36,334 bases of DNA, taken from contig JAFGGN010000089.1 of assembly GCA_016930535.1 (NCBI GenBank), positions 1 to 36,334 on the forward strand, in the 5' to 3' direction. Both the position numbers and the translations under genes were made by a program. The stretch is from a bacterium. Lineage in GTDB: Bacteria; Zhuqueibacterota; QNDG01; JAFGCO01. A model generated the notes under the pieces. The model was not told where the DNA came from. It saw nothing but the letters and a program-made list of their open reading frames with translations, and searched no databases. How positions within the stretch are numbered: the stretch's first letter is position 1; each line of letters begins with the position of its first letter. Shown here piece by piece: positions 6,483 through 15,413 of the stretch.

Positions 6483-8963
6483 TTAATATCCTTCCCCGCC
6501 GTTCCCGCCTTCGATCATACCGCTGCTGTTTCCGTTTTCATCCCCGTTTTCCCGGTCCCGCTCCTGTTTGTAGTTGTTGATGTTCCAGGTCAGTGTCAGC
6601 ATGACCATCCGCGAGCGCCGGAATATGCTGTTCGTTTCGAAGTTCGGTCCGGATGACGAATTTCTGAACTCGGCGGTATTGAAAAGGTCCCTGACCTGCA
6701 GGGTCGCGTTCAGGGCGCGTTTGAAGAATTCCTGCCGCAGCCCCATATCGAGCACGTAAAAATCTTCCCTTCGGCCCTGCGAGGAAACGGACGGGCTGTT
6801 GTACCTGCCCGTCAGCTGCAGGCGCGTGGTTCCGGTCAGTTTGAACGTGTTGTTGAACCGGAGGTTCCAGCTGCGGCTGTCCCTGGAAAAATCGGAACCG
6901 AACAGCATGCCCTCCACCTTGTAATGGTATACGGTTCCCATCAGGTTGACGTTCCACCACTTCGACAGGTCCACATTCGTCATCAGTTCCGCGCCGAACG
7001 TATAGTCCTTTCCCACATTTTCCGTGGTCTGCAGGGTGACGTCTGCACCGTATAATTCATTGTCCACGGACCGGACCCGCTCGACCTTATTGTTCGTGAC
7101 CCGGTAATACCCCTCGAGCGAGATAATGTTCCTGCCCCAGAAAGTTTGATAGCCCATCTCGTACGAATCGATGTATTCCGGTTTGAGGCCCGGATTCCCT
7201 TTCCGCACATTGTAGGCATCCATCCAGGTTTCGAAGGGCTCGAGCTCCCAGCCCCTGGGCCGGTCGATGCGGCGCGTATAACTCGCCATCATCTGCTGGC
7301 CCTTGGTGAACTTGTACGATGCATGCAGGGTCGGAAAGAAATCCCACTGGTCGATCAGATAACTTTCACCCGATTCCTTGAGTGTGATTTCACGGTCCGT
7401 ATATTCGGCCCGCACGCCTCCCTGTATACCGAACCGGTCGAAATCCGCGGCATACATGCTGTACACCGCGTGAAACGTATCCGTATACTTGACCAGATGG
7501 CTGAACAGCGGCTGCAGTTCATAGACTCGCGTATCGAGCTGGTAATCGTAGCGTTCGGTCTCGTCATCCGAGGAATGGATGCGGCTCTGCAGGCCGAGCT
7601 GGAACTTGTCGCTTTCCCTGAGCGGCAGCGTGTAATCGAGTTTGAGCCGCAGACGGCCGGACGGCCCTTTTTCTGTGAAACGCTGGGCATGGGTGATATC
7701 CCCGTTTTCGTCCCGCAGGATATTGACGGATTTCTCGTCGCCGGAACGGTCACTGATATTCACTGCACCCAGCAGCTCATGTCCCTTTTTCTCGAAATCG
7801 TGTTTGTAGTCGAGATTGACCGAATAGTAATTGCCGCCGCGCTTGTTTTCATCACTGCTCACATACAGATTGTGCTCCCCGCCTGGTTCCGTCCATTCGT
7901 CATAACTGTTCTTCGAATCTCCGTCATGATTGTGCGAGCCCGCCCGGAAGCTCAGTGTCCACAGATCCCGGTTCGTCATGGAATAATCGAATCCGCCGCG
8001 CACGCCGAATCCGTTGCCGCCCCAGTCACCCTCTCCCTCGGAATAGATGTAGTGCACCGTATCGTTGTACGTGGTTCTGTGCTTCACCTCGGAATCACGC
8101 GGGTGCTTCCGGATGTTGTAATCCGCACCGAAAAAGAAATTGAACAGCTTCGTACGCTTGCTTAAGAGAAAATCCCCGCCGTTGCGTCCGTTGTTGCCTA
8201 TATTGGCATTGACCACGCCCGTGATGCCTGTTTTCTGGTTCTTTTTGGTAATCACGTTGATGATGCCGGCCGTGCCCTCCGGATCGAATTTGGCCGAAGG
8301 ATTGGTGATGATCTCGATACTCTCGATTGTGCTGGCCGGGATCTGCTGCAGCGCGTCGTTGGATTCGAGCACGCTCGGACGGTTGTCGATGAGCACCGTA
8401 AAGTTTCCGCTGCCGCGCAGCTGCACATTGCCCTCGATATCCGTGGTAATGGACGGCACGTTCTCCAGCACATCCACAGCCGTGCCCGAAATCACGGTGG
8501 GCTGCTGGCTCACGTTGATCACCTTCTTGTCGATCTGGTATTCGAATTCGGGTTTTTCCGCGGACACTTCCACGCCCTCGGATTCCAGGACCGCCGGAAT
8601 CAGAAACAGCAGTCCGAGATCCGTTTCCGTGCGGCGCGGCGAAAGCCGGACGCCGCCAATGGACCTGGACTCGTAACCGATGAAATCGATTTTCAGCCGG
8701 AACTCGCCGGGCCGCAGCCTGGTCAGATTGAATTTGCCGTCCTTGTCCGTGATGGTGCCGTTCACCTGCTGATCGTCACGCGCGGAAATGAGGATGACGG
8801 TGGCGTATTCCAGCGGCTGCTGCGTCACGGAATCGATGATGGTTCCGGAAAGCGACAATGACGGCATGTTGTCCCCGAAATTGCCGGACCGCTGTGCGAA
8901 CGTCGCGCCTGCCATAAAAATTGCGGAACCAATGATCCATCTCAAAATACGGATTTTTTTCAT
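6483..8963 (-). CDS. TonB-dependent outer-membrane receptor with regulatory-like N-domain
   Basis: An outer-membrane beta-barrel receptor for energy-dependent uptake, 826 residues from the ATG preceded by AGGAG (14 codons inside the longest frame). A signal peptide ends at TFAQ (about 24). Residues about 35-125 are a carboxypeptidase-regulatory-like domain (SGTIIDSVTQQPLEYATV...TDKDGKFNL). A plug domain follows (about 130-245: VDVLENVPSITTDIEGNVQLRGSGNF, IESIEIITNPSAKFDPEGTAGIINVITKK), then a 22-strand-type barrel with aromatic-rich strands, in the OMP_b-brl family. The tail is glycine/glutamate/asparagine-rich (GNSSGMIEGGNGGEGY), unlike a normal barrel end. No SusD partner is nearby. The substrate is unknown; the xylanase context suggests oligosaccharides, but that is inference. 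Confidence 0.9.
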   Translation of the reverse strand: MKKIRILRWIIGSAIFMAGATFAQRSGNFGDNMPSLSLSGTIIDSVTQQPLEYATVILISARDDQQVNGTITDKDGKFNLTRLRPGEFRLKIDFIGYESRSIGGVRLSPRRTETDLGLLFLIPAVLESEGVEVSAEKPEFEYQIDKKVINVSQQPTVISGTAVDVLENVPSITTDIEGNVQLRGSGNFTVLIDNRPSVLESNDALQQIPASTIESIEIITNPSAKFDPEGTAGIINVITKKNQKTGITGVVNANIGNNGRNGGDFLLSKRTKLFNFFFGADYNIRKHPRDSEVKHRTTYNDTVHYIYSEGEGDWGGNGFGVRGGFDYSMTNRDLWTLSFRAGSHNHDGDSKNSYDEWTEPGGEHNLYVSSDENKRGGNYYSVNLDYKHDFEKKGHELLGAVNISDRSGDEKSVNILRDENGDITHAQRFTEKGPSGRLRLKLDYTLPLRESDKFQLGLQSRIHSSDDETERYDYQLDTRVYELQPLFSHLVKYTDTFHAVYSMYAADFDRFGIQGGVRAEYTDREITLKESGESYLIDQWDFFPTLHASYKFTKGQQMMASYTRRIDRPRGWELEPFETWMDAYNVRKGNPGLKPEYIDSYEMGYQTFWGRNIISLEGYYRVTNNKVERVRSVDNELYGADVTLQTTENVGKDYTFGAELMTNVDLSKWWNVNLMGTVYHYKVEGMLFGSDFSRDSRSWNLRFNNTFKLTGTTRLQLTGRYNSPSVSSQGRREDFYVLDMGLRQEFFKRALNATLQVRDLFNTAEFRNSSSGPNFETNSIFRRSRMVMLTLTWNINNYKQERDRENGDENGNSSGMIEGGNGGEGY

Positions 8964-9099
8964 GAATTCTCCTGTCCCAAATAAAGTCAAACCGGTCCGT
9001 TTCACGGACTTTATATATTGACAATTAAACGCTTCAATATAGTCCCTGGTTTTGTAATATAAGCAATTTATGACAATTTTTTACAATTGAAAATTCCCT

Positions 9100-9127
9100 T
9101 TGAATTTCATCAAATTTGTATTATCAT
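9100..9127 (+). promoter_or_regulatory. Candidate promoter of TF1 (shared TF-type)
   Basis: CCTTTGAATT with TTGAAT at 9100-9105, then exactly 16 bases, then TATCAT at 9122-9127. The same layout (CTTTGAWW, 16-base spacer, TATNAT) lies before TF2, TF5 and TF7. The distance to the TF1 start is about 128 bases. Confidence 0.5.
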
Positions 9128-9255
9128 TGGGTATGCAATAGGGATATCCCATAAGCCCCGAACTATTTGTTTTTATTTTATACCTTGACACATTTTCGAC
9201 AGAAAGAGGCTGTAGACAACTGGAATCTGTCCTATTTCAACTACTGGAGGTGCAT

Positions 9256-10512
9256 ATGCAGTGCAGGTTCTTATGGTATGTTACTCTGGCCCTGGTTTTC
9301 TGCGTTTGGGGGAATGCCCAGAAAATGTCCGTGAAGGACAACAATTCGAATATCCTGATGGAAGTCAATGACGAGGGGACCGTCGGATCCATCACGCTTC
9401 CGTCCGGCAGCGCTCCGTCGACCACCACGAACAAGCTGTACAATGACGGCGGCGCACTGAGCTGGAACGGCAGCGCTCTCGGCACGGGCGGCTGGACGGA
9501 TGCGGGAACCGTGGTCCGGCTGACCACGGGCACGGACAAGGTCGGTATCGGGGACGATTCGCCGACATATTCCCTGGATGTGGCCGGAAAAATCGGCATC
9601 AACGACACACAGGTGCTGTTCCTTCCGGATCAGGCCGGGACCGCATATGCGGGCACGTTCATCGTGGGAAACGGCGGCACCAGCCTCAGTCATGGCGGCG
9701 TCAATGAGAGCCAGTTCAACACGGCCCTGGGCATCGATGTGATGCCGGCGCTGACCACGGGTTACAGAAACACGGTCGTCGGTTATCAGGCGCTCTACAC
9801 AGCCACAACCGGACAGGACAACACGGCCGTCGGGTACCAGGCCCTCTATTCCGGCACAGGGAGCTCCTACAATACGGCTGTCGGATGGCGCGCGCTTTAC
9901 AACAATACAAGCTTGTCCAATACGGCCGTGGGTGACATGGCCCTCCTTTCGAACACAACGGGAATAGGCAATACGGCCCTGGGACATTCCGCCAATGTAA
10001 GCGCCGGCAACCTGAGCAATGCCACGGCCATCGGACTGGGAGCTGTTGTCAACGCCAGCAACAAGGTCCGCATCGGGAATGACGATGTCACCGTGATCGA
10101 AGGCAAGGTGGCCTGGACCGCCAGCTCGGACTCCACGAAAAAGGAAAACCTGCTCGCGGCGGACGGCGAGGAGGTACTCGATAAAATCAGCACCATGTGG
10201 CTGGGGAGCTGGAACTTCAAGGGTCCGGACAATCTGAACTATCGCCATTACGGCCCCATGGCCCAGGCGTTCTACCGGGCCTTCGGCGAAGACGGTATCG
10301 GCACCTGCGGCACGGATACCACGATCTGCGCATCCGACATCGACGGCATCAACATGATCGCGATCCAGGCGCTGGAGAAACGGACCGCGGAATACCGGGA
10401 CAGAATTTGCATGCTTGAACAGGAGAATGAATTCTATAAAACTGAAATCAACAGACTGAACAGTTTTGTCACAGATTTATATGAAAAAATTGAGAGCCAG
10501 GATGCCAGGTGA
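9256..10512 (+). CDS. TF1: secreted tail-fibre-like protein with S74 chaperone domain
   Basis: First of seven paralogues. The ATG at 9256 has CTGGAGG five bases upstream; the GTG at 9250 would overlap this site and is rejected. The protein has 418 residues. A signal peptide (1-22, ends GNAQ) leads into the shared head (MSVKDNNSNILMEVNDEG, KLYNDGGALSWNG, then a KVGIGDDSPTYSLDVAGKIGI segment typical of tail-fibre proteins). About six 17-residue repeats (NTAVGYQALYSGTGSSY type) span about 155-260. An S74 endosialidase-chaperone domain covers about 287-390, with the autocleavage dyad S291/K296 in SDSTKKEN, and GPMAQAFYRAFG; a conserved CGTDTTIC cysteine pair is present. The end is a coiled coil. 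By family, trimerisation then self-cleavage at S291 is expected. Probably a surface fibre or adhesin; the ligand is unknown. Confidence 0.85.
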   Translation: MQCRFLWYVTLALVFCVWGNAQKMSVKDNNSNILMEVNDEGTVGSITLPSGSAPSTTTNKLYNDGGALSWNGSALGTGGWTDAGTVVRLTTGTDKVGIGDDSPTYSLDVAGKIGINDTQVLFLPDQAGTAYAGTFIVGNGGTSLSHGGVNESQFNTALGIDVMPALTTGYRNTVVGYQALYTATTGQDNTAVGYQALYSGTGSSYNTAVGWRALYNNTSLSNTAVGDMALLSNTTGIGNTALGHSANVSAGNLSNATAIGLGAVVNASNKVRIGNDDVTVIEGKVAWTASSDSTKKENLLAADGEEVLDKISTMWLGSWNFKGPDNLNYRHYGPMAQAFYRAFGEDGIGTCGTDTTICASDIDGINMIAIQALEKRTAEYRDRICMLEQENEFYKTEINRLNSFVTDLYEKIESQDAR

Positions 10513-10528
10513 CTCCCGGCGATATTCA

Positions 10529-10580
10529 GGATTCAATTGAATCCGGACGGCCAGCGCATTCCCCGCTGCCTGCCGCGGGG
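10529..10580. terminator. Palindrome and hairpin after TF1
   Basis: A 16-bp perfect palindrome (GGATTCAATTGAATCC, 10529-10544) is followed by a hairpin with CCCCGC/GCGGGG arms (10561-10566, 10575-10580). They start about 15 bases after the TF1 stop. There is no T tract, so termination is only likely, not shown. Confidence 0.35.
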
Positions 10581-10670
10581 AGCTTCAGTCCTGCATAAAT
10601 TTCAACATCTGGCAGGATTTATATACTTGAACCATCAGAAATTTTACAGCATTTAAACGATCGATACGCT

Positions 10671-10707
10671 GAAATTCCCCGGTATCCTGGAGGTGCCGGG
10701 GAATTTC
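10671..10707. terminator. Perfect 12-bp stem-loop upstream of TF2
   Basis: Arms GAAATTCCCCGG (10671-10682) and CCGGGGAATTTC (10696-10707) match exactly around a 13-base loop. It lies between TF1 and the TF2 promoter and could separate their transcription. No T tract follows. Confidence 0.45.
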
Positions 10708-10735
10708 AATATATCACAATTCGATAAAAATCGCT

Positions 10736-10763
10736 TTGAAACAATCCCTGTTTGTATTATTAT
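10736..10763 (+). promoter_or_regulatory. Candidate promoter of TF2 (shared TF-type)
   Basis: GCTTTGAAAC with TTGAAA at 10736-10741, a 16-base spacer, then TATTAT at 10758-10763, about 120 bases before the TF2 start. Same arrangement as for TF1, TF5 and TF7. Confidence 0.5.
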
Positions 10764-10883
10764 CTTTTTATTACCATATCGGGCCGTACCCATTGAAATC
10801 ACATTCTTCATGCAGTCAAAGGTATTCCAACCGGATATAAAGCGGAATACGCAATGATCGGCATCTTTAATGCAGGAGGTCGT

Positions 10884-13127
10884 ATGAAACGGCAATTATT
10901 CTGGATGTTTGTTCCGGCTTGTTTTCTGGCAGGTATCGTGCACGCTCAGATGACGGTCAAAGACAGTGATACACATATCCTGATGCAGGTGAATGACGAA
11001 GGCCTTATCGGATCCATCAGCCTGCCTGCGGGATCCGCCCCGTCCTCCACATCGGGCAAGCTTTACAATGAGGGAGGCAACCTGTACTGGAACGGAAATA
11101 TGCTGACCACTGCCGCCAGCAGCGTGTCTGAGATCGATGATCTCACCGACGGGAAAACCGGGGGCAGCAGTGTCTTCCTGGGTTCGCTTGCCGGCGCCAA
11201 CGATGACGGGACGACCAATTTAAACGTTGCAGTCGGAGACAGTGCCCTGTTCGCCAATACGTCGGGATACTGTCTCACTGCAGTGGGGTATCAGGCGCTT
11301 GCCGGCAATACAACCAGCTGGAACAGCACGGCGTTCGGATACCAGGCCCTGAAAGCCAGCACAAGCGGATACCAGAATACGGCCGTCGGGCATCGGGCGC
11401 TCACCGCAAATACGGCAGGAACCGGCAATACGGCCTCCGGGCATCTGGCGCTTGCATCGAATACTTCAGGCAGCAGCAATACGGCTTACGGGCATTCCGC
11501 TCTCACGGCAAATACCACGGTGAACAATACAACGGCCATCGGTTATGGGGCACTTGCAGCAAATACTTCCGGAGAGAACAACACGGCCCTGGGTTATCTG
11601 GCGCTCAATATCAATACCGGGGGCAATTATAACACCGCGGCCGGATACGGTGCACTCTCAGCCAATTCGTCCGGCAGCTGGAACACGGCCGTAGGCAACG
11701 GAGCCCTTTTTATTAATACGACAGGTGAAAAAAACACGGCCGCAGGAAACGGCACGTTGTTTTCAAATACCATCGGCCACGATAATACGGCGGTCGGCAA
11801 CGGCGCGCTTTACTCCAATACGACTGGCATACAAAATACGGCCGTTGGATCGGATGCGCTTCAGAGCAGCACCACCAGTCATTACAATACGGCTGTCGGA
11901 TTCGGTGCCTTGAAGGACAATACAACCGGGTACCAGAATACGGCCCTGGGAAACGGGGCCCTGTTTTCAAATACATCCGGAAGGAACAACACCGCATCCG
12001 GTCACGCGGCGCTTTTCACCAACTCGGAGGGGCTGAACAATACTGCGGACGGATGCTACTCACTTCTTTTCAACACCACCGGGCACAGCAACACGGCCAC
12101 CGGGGCCTATGCACTGTACTCCAACACCAACGGGGATTACAATACGGTCAGCGGCGACAGCGCACTTTTTTTCAATACAACCGGGAATTCCAATACGGCC
12201 ACCGGATATCAGGCGCTTGCAGCAAACAGCACCGCCAGTTTCAACACGGCAACCGGGTATCAGGCGCTTAGAGCAAACAGCATCGGCAGCATGAACACGG
12301 CCGCCGGGTACCAGGCACTGGCGGCCAACAGCACGGCCAGCTACAACACGGCAACCGGATATCAGGCTCTCACCAGCAATACAACAGGAACCAAAAACAC
12401 AGCCCTGGGGTACAAGGCCCTCAAATCCAACACGGAGGGGGATGAAAGCGTGGCCGTCGGTTATAACACGTTATTTGCTAACACGACAGGATCCAGCAAC
12501 TCGGCCTGTGGATACCTGGCGCTGAATAACAATACGACGGGTCATCACAACACGGGCATCGGATGGGGAGCACTCTATTATAACGAAGACGGCAATTACA
12601 ATACCGCCCTGGGACATAATGCGGATGTTTCCACTGGAAATCTCAGCAATGCCACGGCGATCGGTGCCAACGCGGCGGTCAACGCGAGCAACAAAGTACG
12701 CATCGGAGACGACAATGTGACGGTCATCGAGGGCCAGGTGGCCTGGACGGCGAGCTCCGACTCCACGAAAAAGGAGAACCTGCTCGCAGCGGACGGCGAG
12801 GAGGTTCTGGATAAAATCGGCAGCATGTGGCTGGGGAGCTGGAACTTCAAGGGTCCGGACAATCTGAATTTCCGCCATTACGGCCCCATGGCCCAGGCAT
12901 TCTACCGGGCGTTCGGCAGCGACGGCATCGGCAAATGCGGCACGGACACCACCATCTGCGCGTCGGACATCGACGGCATCAACATGATCGCCATCAAAGC
13001 ACTGGAGAAGCGGACAGAGGAGCTGCAGGCTCAGAATGAATGGCTGGCTGAAGAGAATGAAGCCGTCAGAAATGAGCTTTATACGCTTAAAAACATGATT
13101 GTTGAATTGACCGAAAACCGGAGATAA
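10884..13127 (+). CDS. TF2: tail-fibre-like surface protein with about 27 repeats
   Basis: The largest paralogue, 747 residues from the ATG at 10884 (AGGAGG four bases upstream); a longer frame from 10854 adds ten unsupported residues. Signal peptide 1-21 (ends VHA). The head (MTVKDSDTHILMQVNDEG, GSAPSSTSGKLYNEGGNLYWNG) is shorter than in the siblings: the GWxDxGTVVRL...KVGIG...LDV segment is missing, so repeats start at about residue 114 rather than about 155. About 27 tandem 17-residue repeats (NTAxGYxALxxNTTGxx) fill 114-575, probably a repetitive beta-structured shaft. The S74 domain follows (dyad S625/K630), nearly identical to TF1 and TF3 at DNA level, then a coiled coil rich in glutamate. 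TF3 begins 36 bases downstream, so the two are probably co-transcribed. Confidence 0.85.
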   Translation: MKRQLFWMFVPACFLAGIVHAQMTVKDSDTHILMQVNDEGLIGSISLPAGSAPSSTSGKLYNEGGNLYWNGNMLTTAASSVSEIDDLTDGKTGGSSVFLGSLAGANDDGTTNLNVAVGDSALFANTSGYCLTAVGYQALAGNTTSWNSTAFGYQALKASTSGYQNTAVGHRALTANTAGTGNTASGHLALASNTSGSSNTAYGHSALTANTTVNNTTAIGYGALAANTSGENNTALGYLALNINTGGNYNTAAGYGALSANSSGSWNTAVGNGALFINTTGEKNTAAGNGTLFSNTIGHDNTAVGNGALYSNTTGIQNTAVGSDALQSSTTSHYNTAVGFGALKDNTTGYQNTALGNGALFSNTSGRNNTASGHAALFTNSEGLNNTADGCYSLLFNTTGHSNTATGAYALYSNTNGDYNTVSGDSALFFNTTGNSNTATGYQALAANSTASFNTATGYQALRANSIGSMNTAAGYQALAANSTASYNTATGYQALTSNTTGTKNTALGYKALKSNTEGDESVAVGYNTLFANTTGSSNSACGYLALNNNTTGHHNTGIGWGALYYNEDGNYNTALGHNADVSTGNLSNATAIGANAAVNASNKVRIGDDNVTVIEGQVAWTASSDSTKKENLLAADGEEVLDKIGSMWLGSWNFKGPDNLNFRHYGPMAQAFYRAFGSDGIGKCGTDTTICASDIDGINMIAIKALEKRTEELQAQNEWLAEENEAVRNELYTLKNMIVELTENRR

Positions 13128-13163
13128 CACTTTGCAGGATGCTTTATTGACAAGGAGGCGATT

Positions 13164-15056
13164 ATGAGGCAGTTTTACACAAGTTTTGTCATTTGTATAT
13201 TGTGCTTCAGTACGGCACACGCCCAGATGACCGTCAAAGACAGCGATCTGCACACACTCATGCAGGTCAATGATGAGGGACTTACCGGATCTGTCAGCCT
13301 GCCGGACGGATCTGCGCCTTCCTCGCCGGGAGGGAAACTCTACAATAACGGCGGCATTCTGTACTGGAGCGGCAACGAGCTCGGTACGGCCGGCAGCGCG
13401 GGAGGCTGGTCCGATATCGGAACGGTCGTCAGGCTGACTACGATAACGGACAAAGTGGGCATCGGCCTCACCTCCCCCGCTTTTGCCCTGGACGTGAAGG
13501 ATTCACTGGGCATGAATGGAACGCGTCTCCTCTTTCTGCCGGATCAGTCGGTTTTCTCGAATTCCCTGATTATGGGAAACGGCGGCAGCCATCTGGCCCA
13601 CACCACCGGGGACGAGGGAAAAAACAATACCGCAGCCGGACTGAATGCGCTCGCGGCCAATACAACGGGCGCCTTCAATACGGCCATGGGATACGGCGCA
13701 CTGAAGGCAAATACATCGGGTGACTGGAACACGGCCGTGGGAAACGGCGCGCTCTTTGCCAGCACGACGGGCGATCGGAACACGGCCGTGGGGAATGGCG
13801 CCCTGTTTGCCAGTACGACCGGCAACGGAAACACTGCAATGGGGCACGGCGCATTGCTGCTGAATACGAACGGTCAAAGCAACACCGCATCAGGCGCCTT
13901 CGCACTGCGTTCCAACACCACGGGAGACATGAATACCGCATACGGAGACAGTGCGCTTTATTCCAATACGACCGCCTCCTGGAACACGGCGGTCGGGTAC
14001 CAGGCCCTGACATTCAATACCACCGGTCCGTTCAACACGGCTGTCGGGCAATTCGCGCTCGGGAACAATACGGAGGGCGAATCCAATACGGCCACGGGTG
14101 CCGGAGCGCTTGCGGGAAATACGACGGGTCCATTCAATACGGCAGCCGGTGCACAGGCGCTCGGCGCAAACACGACCGGCGGCGGCAATACCGCGGTCGG
14201 TTATCAGGCCCTGGACGGCATTACGGAAGCGAATTGGAACACGGGAATCGGGTGTTATGCACTCTCCACTTTGTCCGACGGAGTACAGAACACGGCGCTC
14301 GGTGCGTCGGCCATGATGAGCAACACCTCGGGGCTCAACAACACGGCCTGCGGTTTTGAAACCCTGAGGGAGAATACGACCGGACACAACAACACCGCGC
14401 TCGGTGCACAGGCCCTGTATCACAACAACGAAGGACTTTTCAATACCGCAGTGGGATGCACGTCACTCGTTGCGAATACAATCGGGGGATACAACACGGC
14501 CGTCGGATATTGGGCACTCTATTCAAACACCACCGGTTTTCAAAATACGGCCATCGGCTTCAACGCGGACGTATCCGCGAACAATCTTACCAATGCCATC
14601 GTGATCGGTTACAATGCGACCGTTAACGCCAGCAACAAGGTCCGCATCGGCAACAGTTCGATTTCGGTCATCGAAGGCCAGGTGGCGTGGACGGCCAGTT
14701 CAGATTCCACGAAAAAGGAGAACCTGCTCGCAGCGGACGGCGAGGAAGTGCTGGATAAAATCGGCAGCATGTGGCTGGGGAGCTGGAACTTCAAGGGTCC
14801 GGACAATCTGAACTACCGCCATTACGGCCCCATGGCCCAGGCATTCTACCGGGCATTCGGCGACGACGGCATCGGCACCTGCGGCACGGACACCACCATC
14901 TGCGCGTCGGATATCAACGGCATCAACATGATCGCGATCCAGGCGCTGGAAAAACGAACCGCGGAGCTGAAAGTCCAGAACGAACGGGTGGCCCGGCTGG
15001 AATCCGAACTCGCAGAACTGAAAAACCTGGTTTCGGAGCTGATGACAGCCCGATAA
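13164..15056 (+). CDS. TF3: tail-fibre-like surface protein with about 18 repeats
   Basis: 630 residues; start ATG with AAGGAGG upstream. Signal peptide 1-20 (ends HA). The head (about 21-153) includes SLPDGSAPSSPGGKLYNNGG, SGNELGTAGSAGGW and KVGIGLTSPAFALDVKDSLG; this head is almost the same as that of TF5, although the two C-termini differ. About 18 repeats of 17 residues run from about 154 to 470. The S74 domain has S513/K518 in SDSTKKEN, then MWLGSWNFKGPDNLNYRHYG, GPMAQAFYRAFG, and the CGTDTTIC pair; a coiled coil of about 35 residues (RVARLESELAELKNLVSEL) ends the protein. Expected to be a trimeric fibre secreted past the inner membrane. The export route across the outer membrane is not shown by the sequence, since no sorting domain is present. 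Confidence 0.85.
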   Translation: MRQFYTSFVICILCFSTAHAQMTVKDSDLHTLMQVNDEGLTGSVSLPDGSAPSSPGGKLYNNGGILYWSGNELGTAGSAGGWSDIGTVVRLTTITDKVGIGLTSPAFALDVKDSLGMNGTRLLFLPDQSVFSNSLIMGNGGSHLAHTTGDEGKNNTAAGLNALAANTTGAFNTAMGYGALKANTSGDWNTAVGNGALFASTTGDRNTAVGNGALFASTTGNGNTAMGHGALLLNTNGQSNTASGAFALRSNTTGDMNTAYGDSALYSNTTASWNTAVGYQALTFNTTGPFNTAVGQFALGNNTEGESNTATGAGALAGNTTGPFNTAAGAQALGANTTGGGNTAVGYQALDGITEANWNTGIGCYALSTLSDGVQNTALGASAMMSNTSGLNNTACGFETLRENTTGHNNTALGAQALYHNNEGLFNTAVGCTSLVANTIGGYNTAVGYWALYSNTTGFQNTAIGFNADVSANNLTNAIVIGYNATVNASNKVRIGNSSISVIEGQVAWTASSDSTKKENLLAADGEEVLDKIGSMWLGSWNFKGPDNLNYRHYGPMAQAFYRAFGDDGIGTCGTDTTICASDINGINMIAIQALEKRTAELKVQNERVARLESELAELKNLVSELMTAR

Positions 15057-15091
15057 TGCCTGTTCCTGAACCATGAAGTCCGATTCACGAA

Positions 15092-15128
15092 TTCTTTGTT
15101 CATTGTTCTTTAATCTTTGTTCTTGACT
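15092..15128. repeat. Intergenic CTTTGTTCTTT module after TF3
   Basis: TTCTTTGTTCATTGTTCTTTAATCTTTGTTCTTGAC-type sequence, about 35 bases after the TF3 stop, matching the modules at 3161, 6446, 16950, 18591 and 21890. Confidence 0.7.
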
Positions 15129-15149
15129 TTCTATTTTGGAACTATTGAG

Positions 15150-15196
15150 GGCACAGAGAAGCCGGATTTCAAATGTTCGGGTCGTTCTCTGTGCCC
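15150..15196. terminator. Perfect 12-bp inverted repeat after TF3
   Basis: Arms GGGCACAGAGAA (15150-15161) and TTCTCTGTGCCC (15185-15196) around a 23-base loop, about 95 bases after the TF3 stop. It could terminate the TF2-TF3 transcript or be a mobile hairpin; no T tract follows. Confidence 0.4.
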
Positions 15197-15356
15197 CTGA
15201 TGATTGAGTGTAAAGCAACCTGTTTCCCGTGCAGTGTAATGTTCAAGGCAGAAAAATTCCGATCCCTTCATACTGAGAATTCCCGAATAAATTCAAAATT
15301 CCACACCGATCCGGCGACATACTTGTAAACAAGGGTTAAAAACGATCCGAATCCGT

Positions 15357-15387
15357 ATATTCTTTTCGACCATCCTGAAAAGAATAT
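15357..15387 (+). promoter_or_regulatory. Stem-loop in the TF4 leader
   Basis: A perfect 11-bp stem (ATATTCTTTTC / GAAAAGAATAT) with a 9-base loop ends 26 bases before the TF4 start codon, just upstream of its GGGAGG site. It may be a leader hairpin or the palindromic site of a regulator. I found no TF-type promoter for this gene. Confidence 0.4.
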
Positions 15388-15413
15388 GATCACGCTTTAA
15401 TCGGGAGGACATC

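Noticed and set aside
7146..8165. Plus-strand frame of 339 codons opposite the TonB-dependent receptor
   Set aside because: Antisense to a clear receptor gene and without recognisable domains.
6483..8963. SusC-type glycan receptor assignment
   Set aside because: No SusD-like gene is adjacent and the plug/barrel resembles the general outer-membrane beta-barrel family; I kept the broader call.
9185..9216. TTGACA at 9185 as the TF1 promoter
   Set aside because: No acceptable -10 box lies 16-18 bases downstream (nearest TGTAGA at 20 bases); the TTGAAT-16-TATCAT element fits the family pattern better.
11222..12610. CRISPR array or other non-coding tandem repeat
   Set aside because: The 51-base period is in frame within a long open frame, the repeats vary at codon level, and there are no spacers of unrelated sequence or cas genes.
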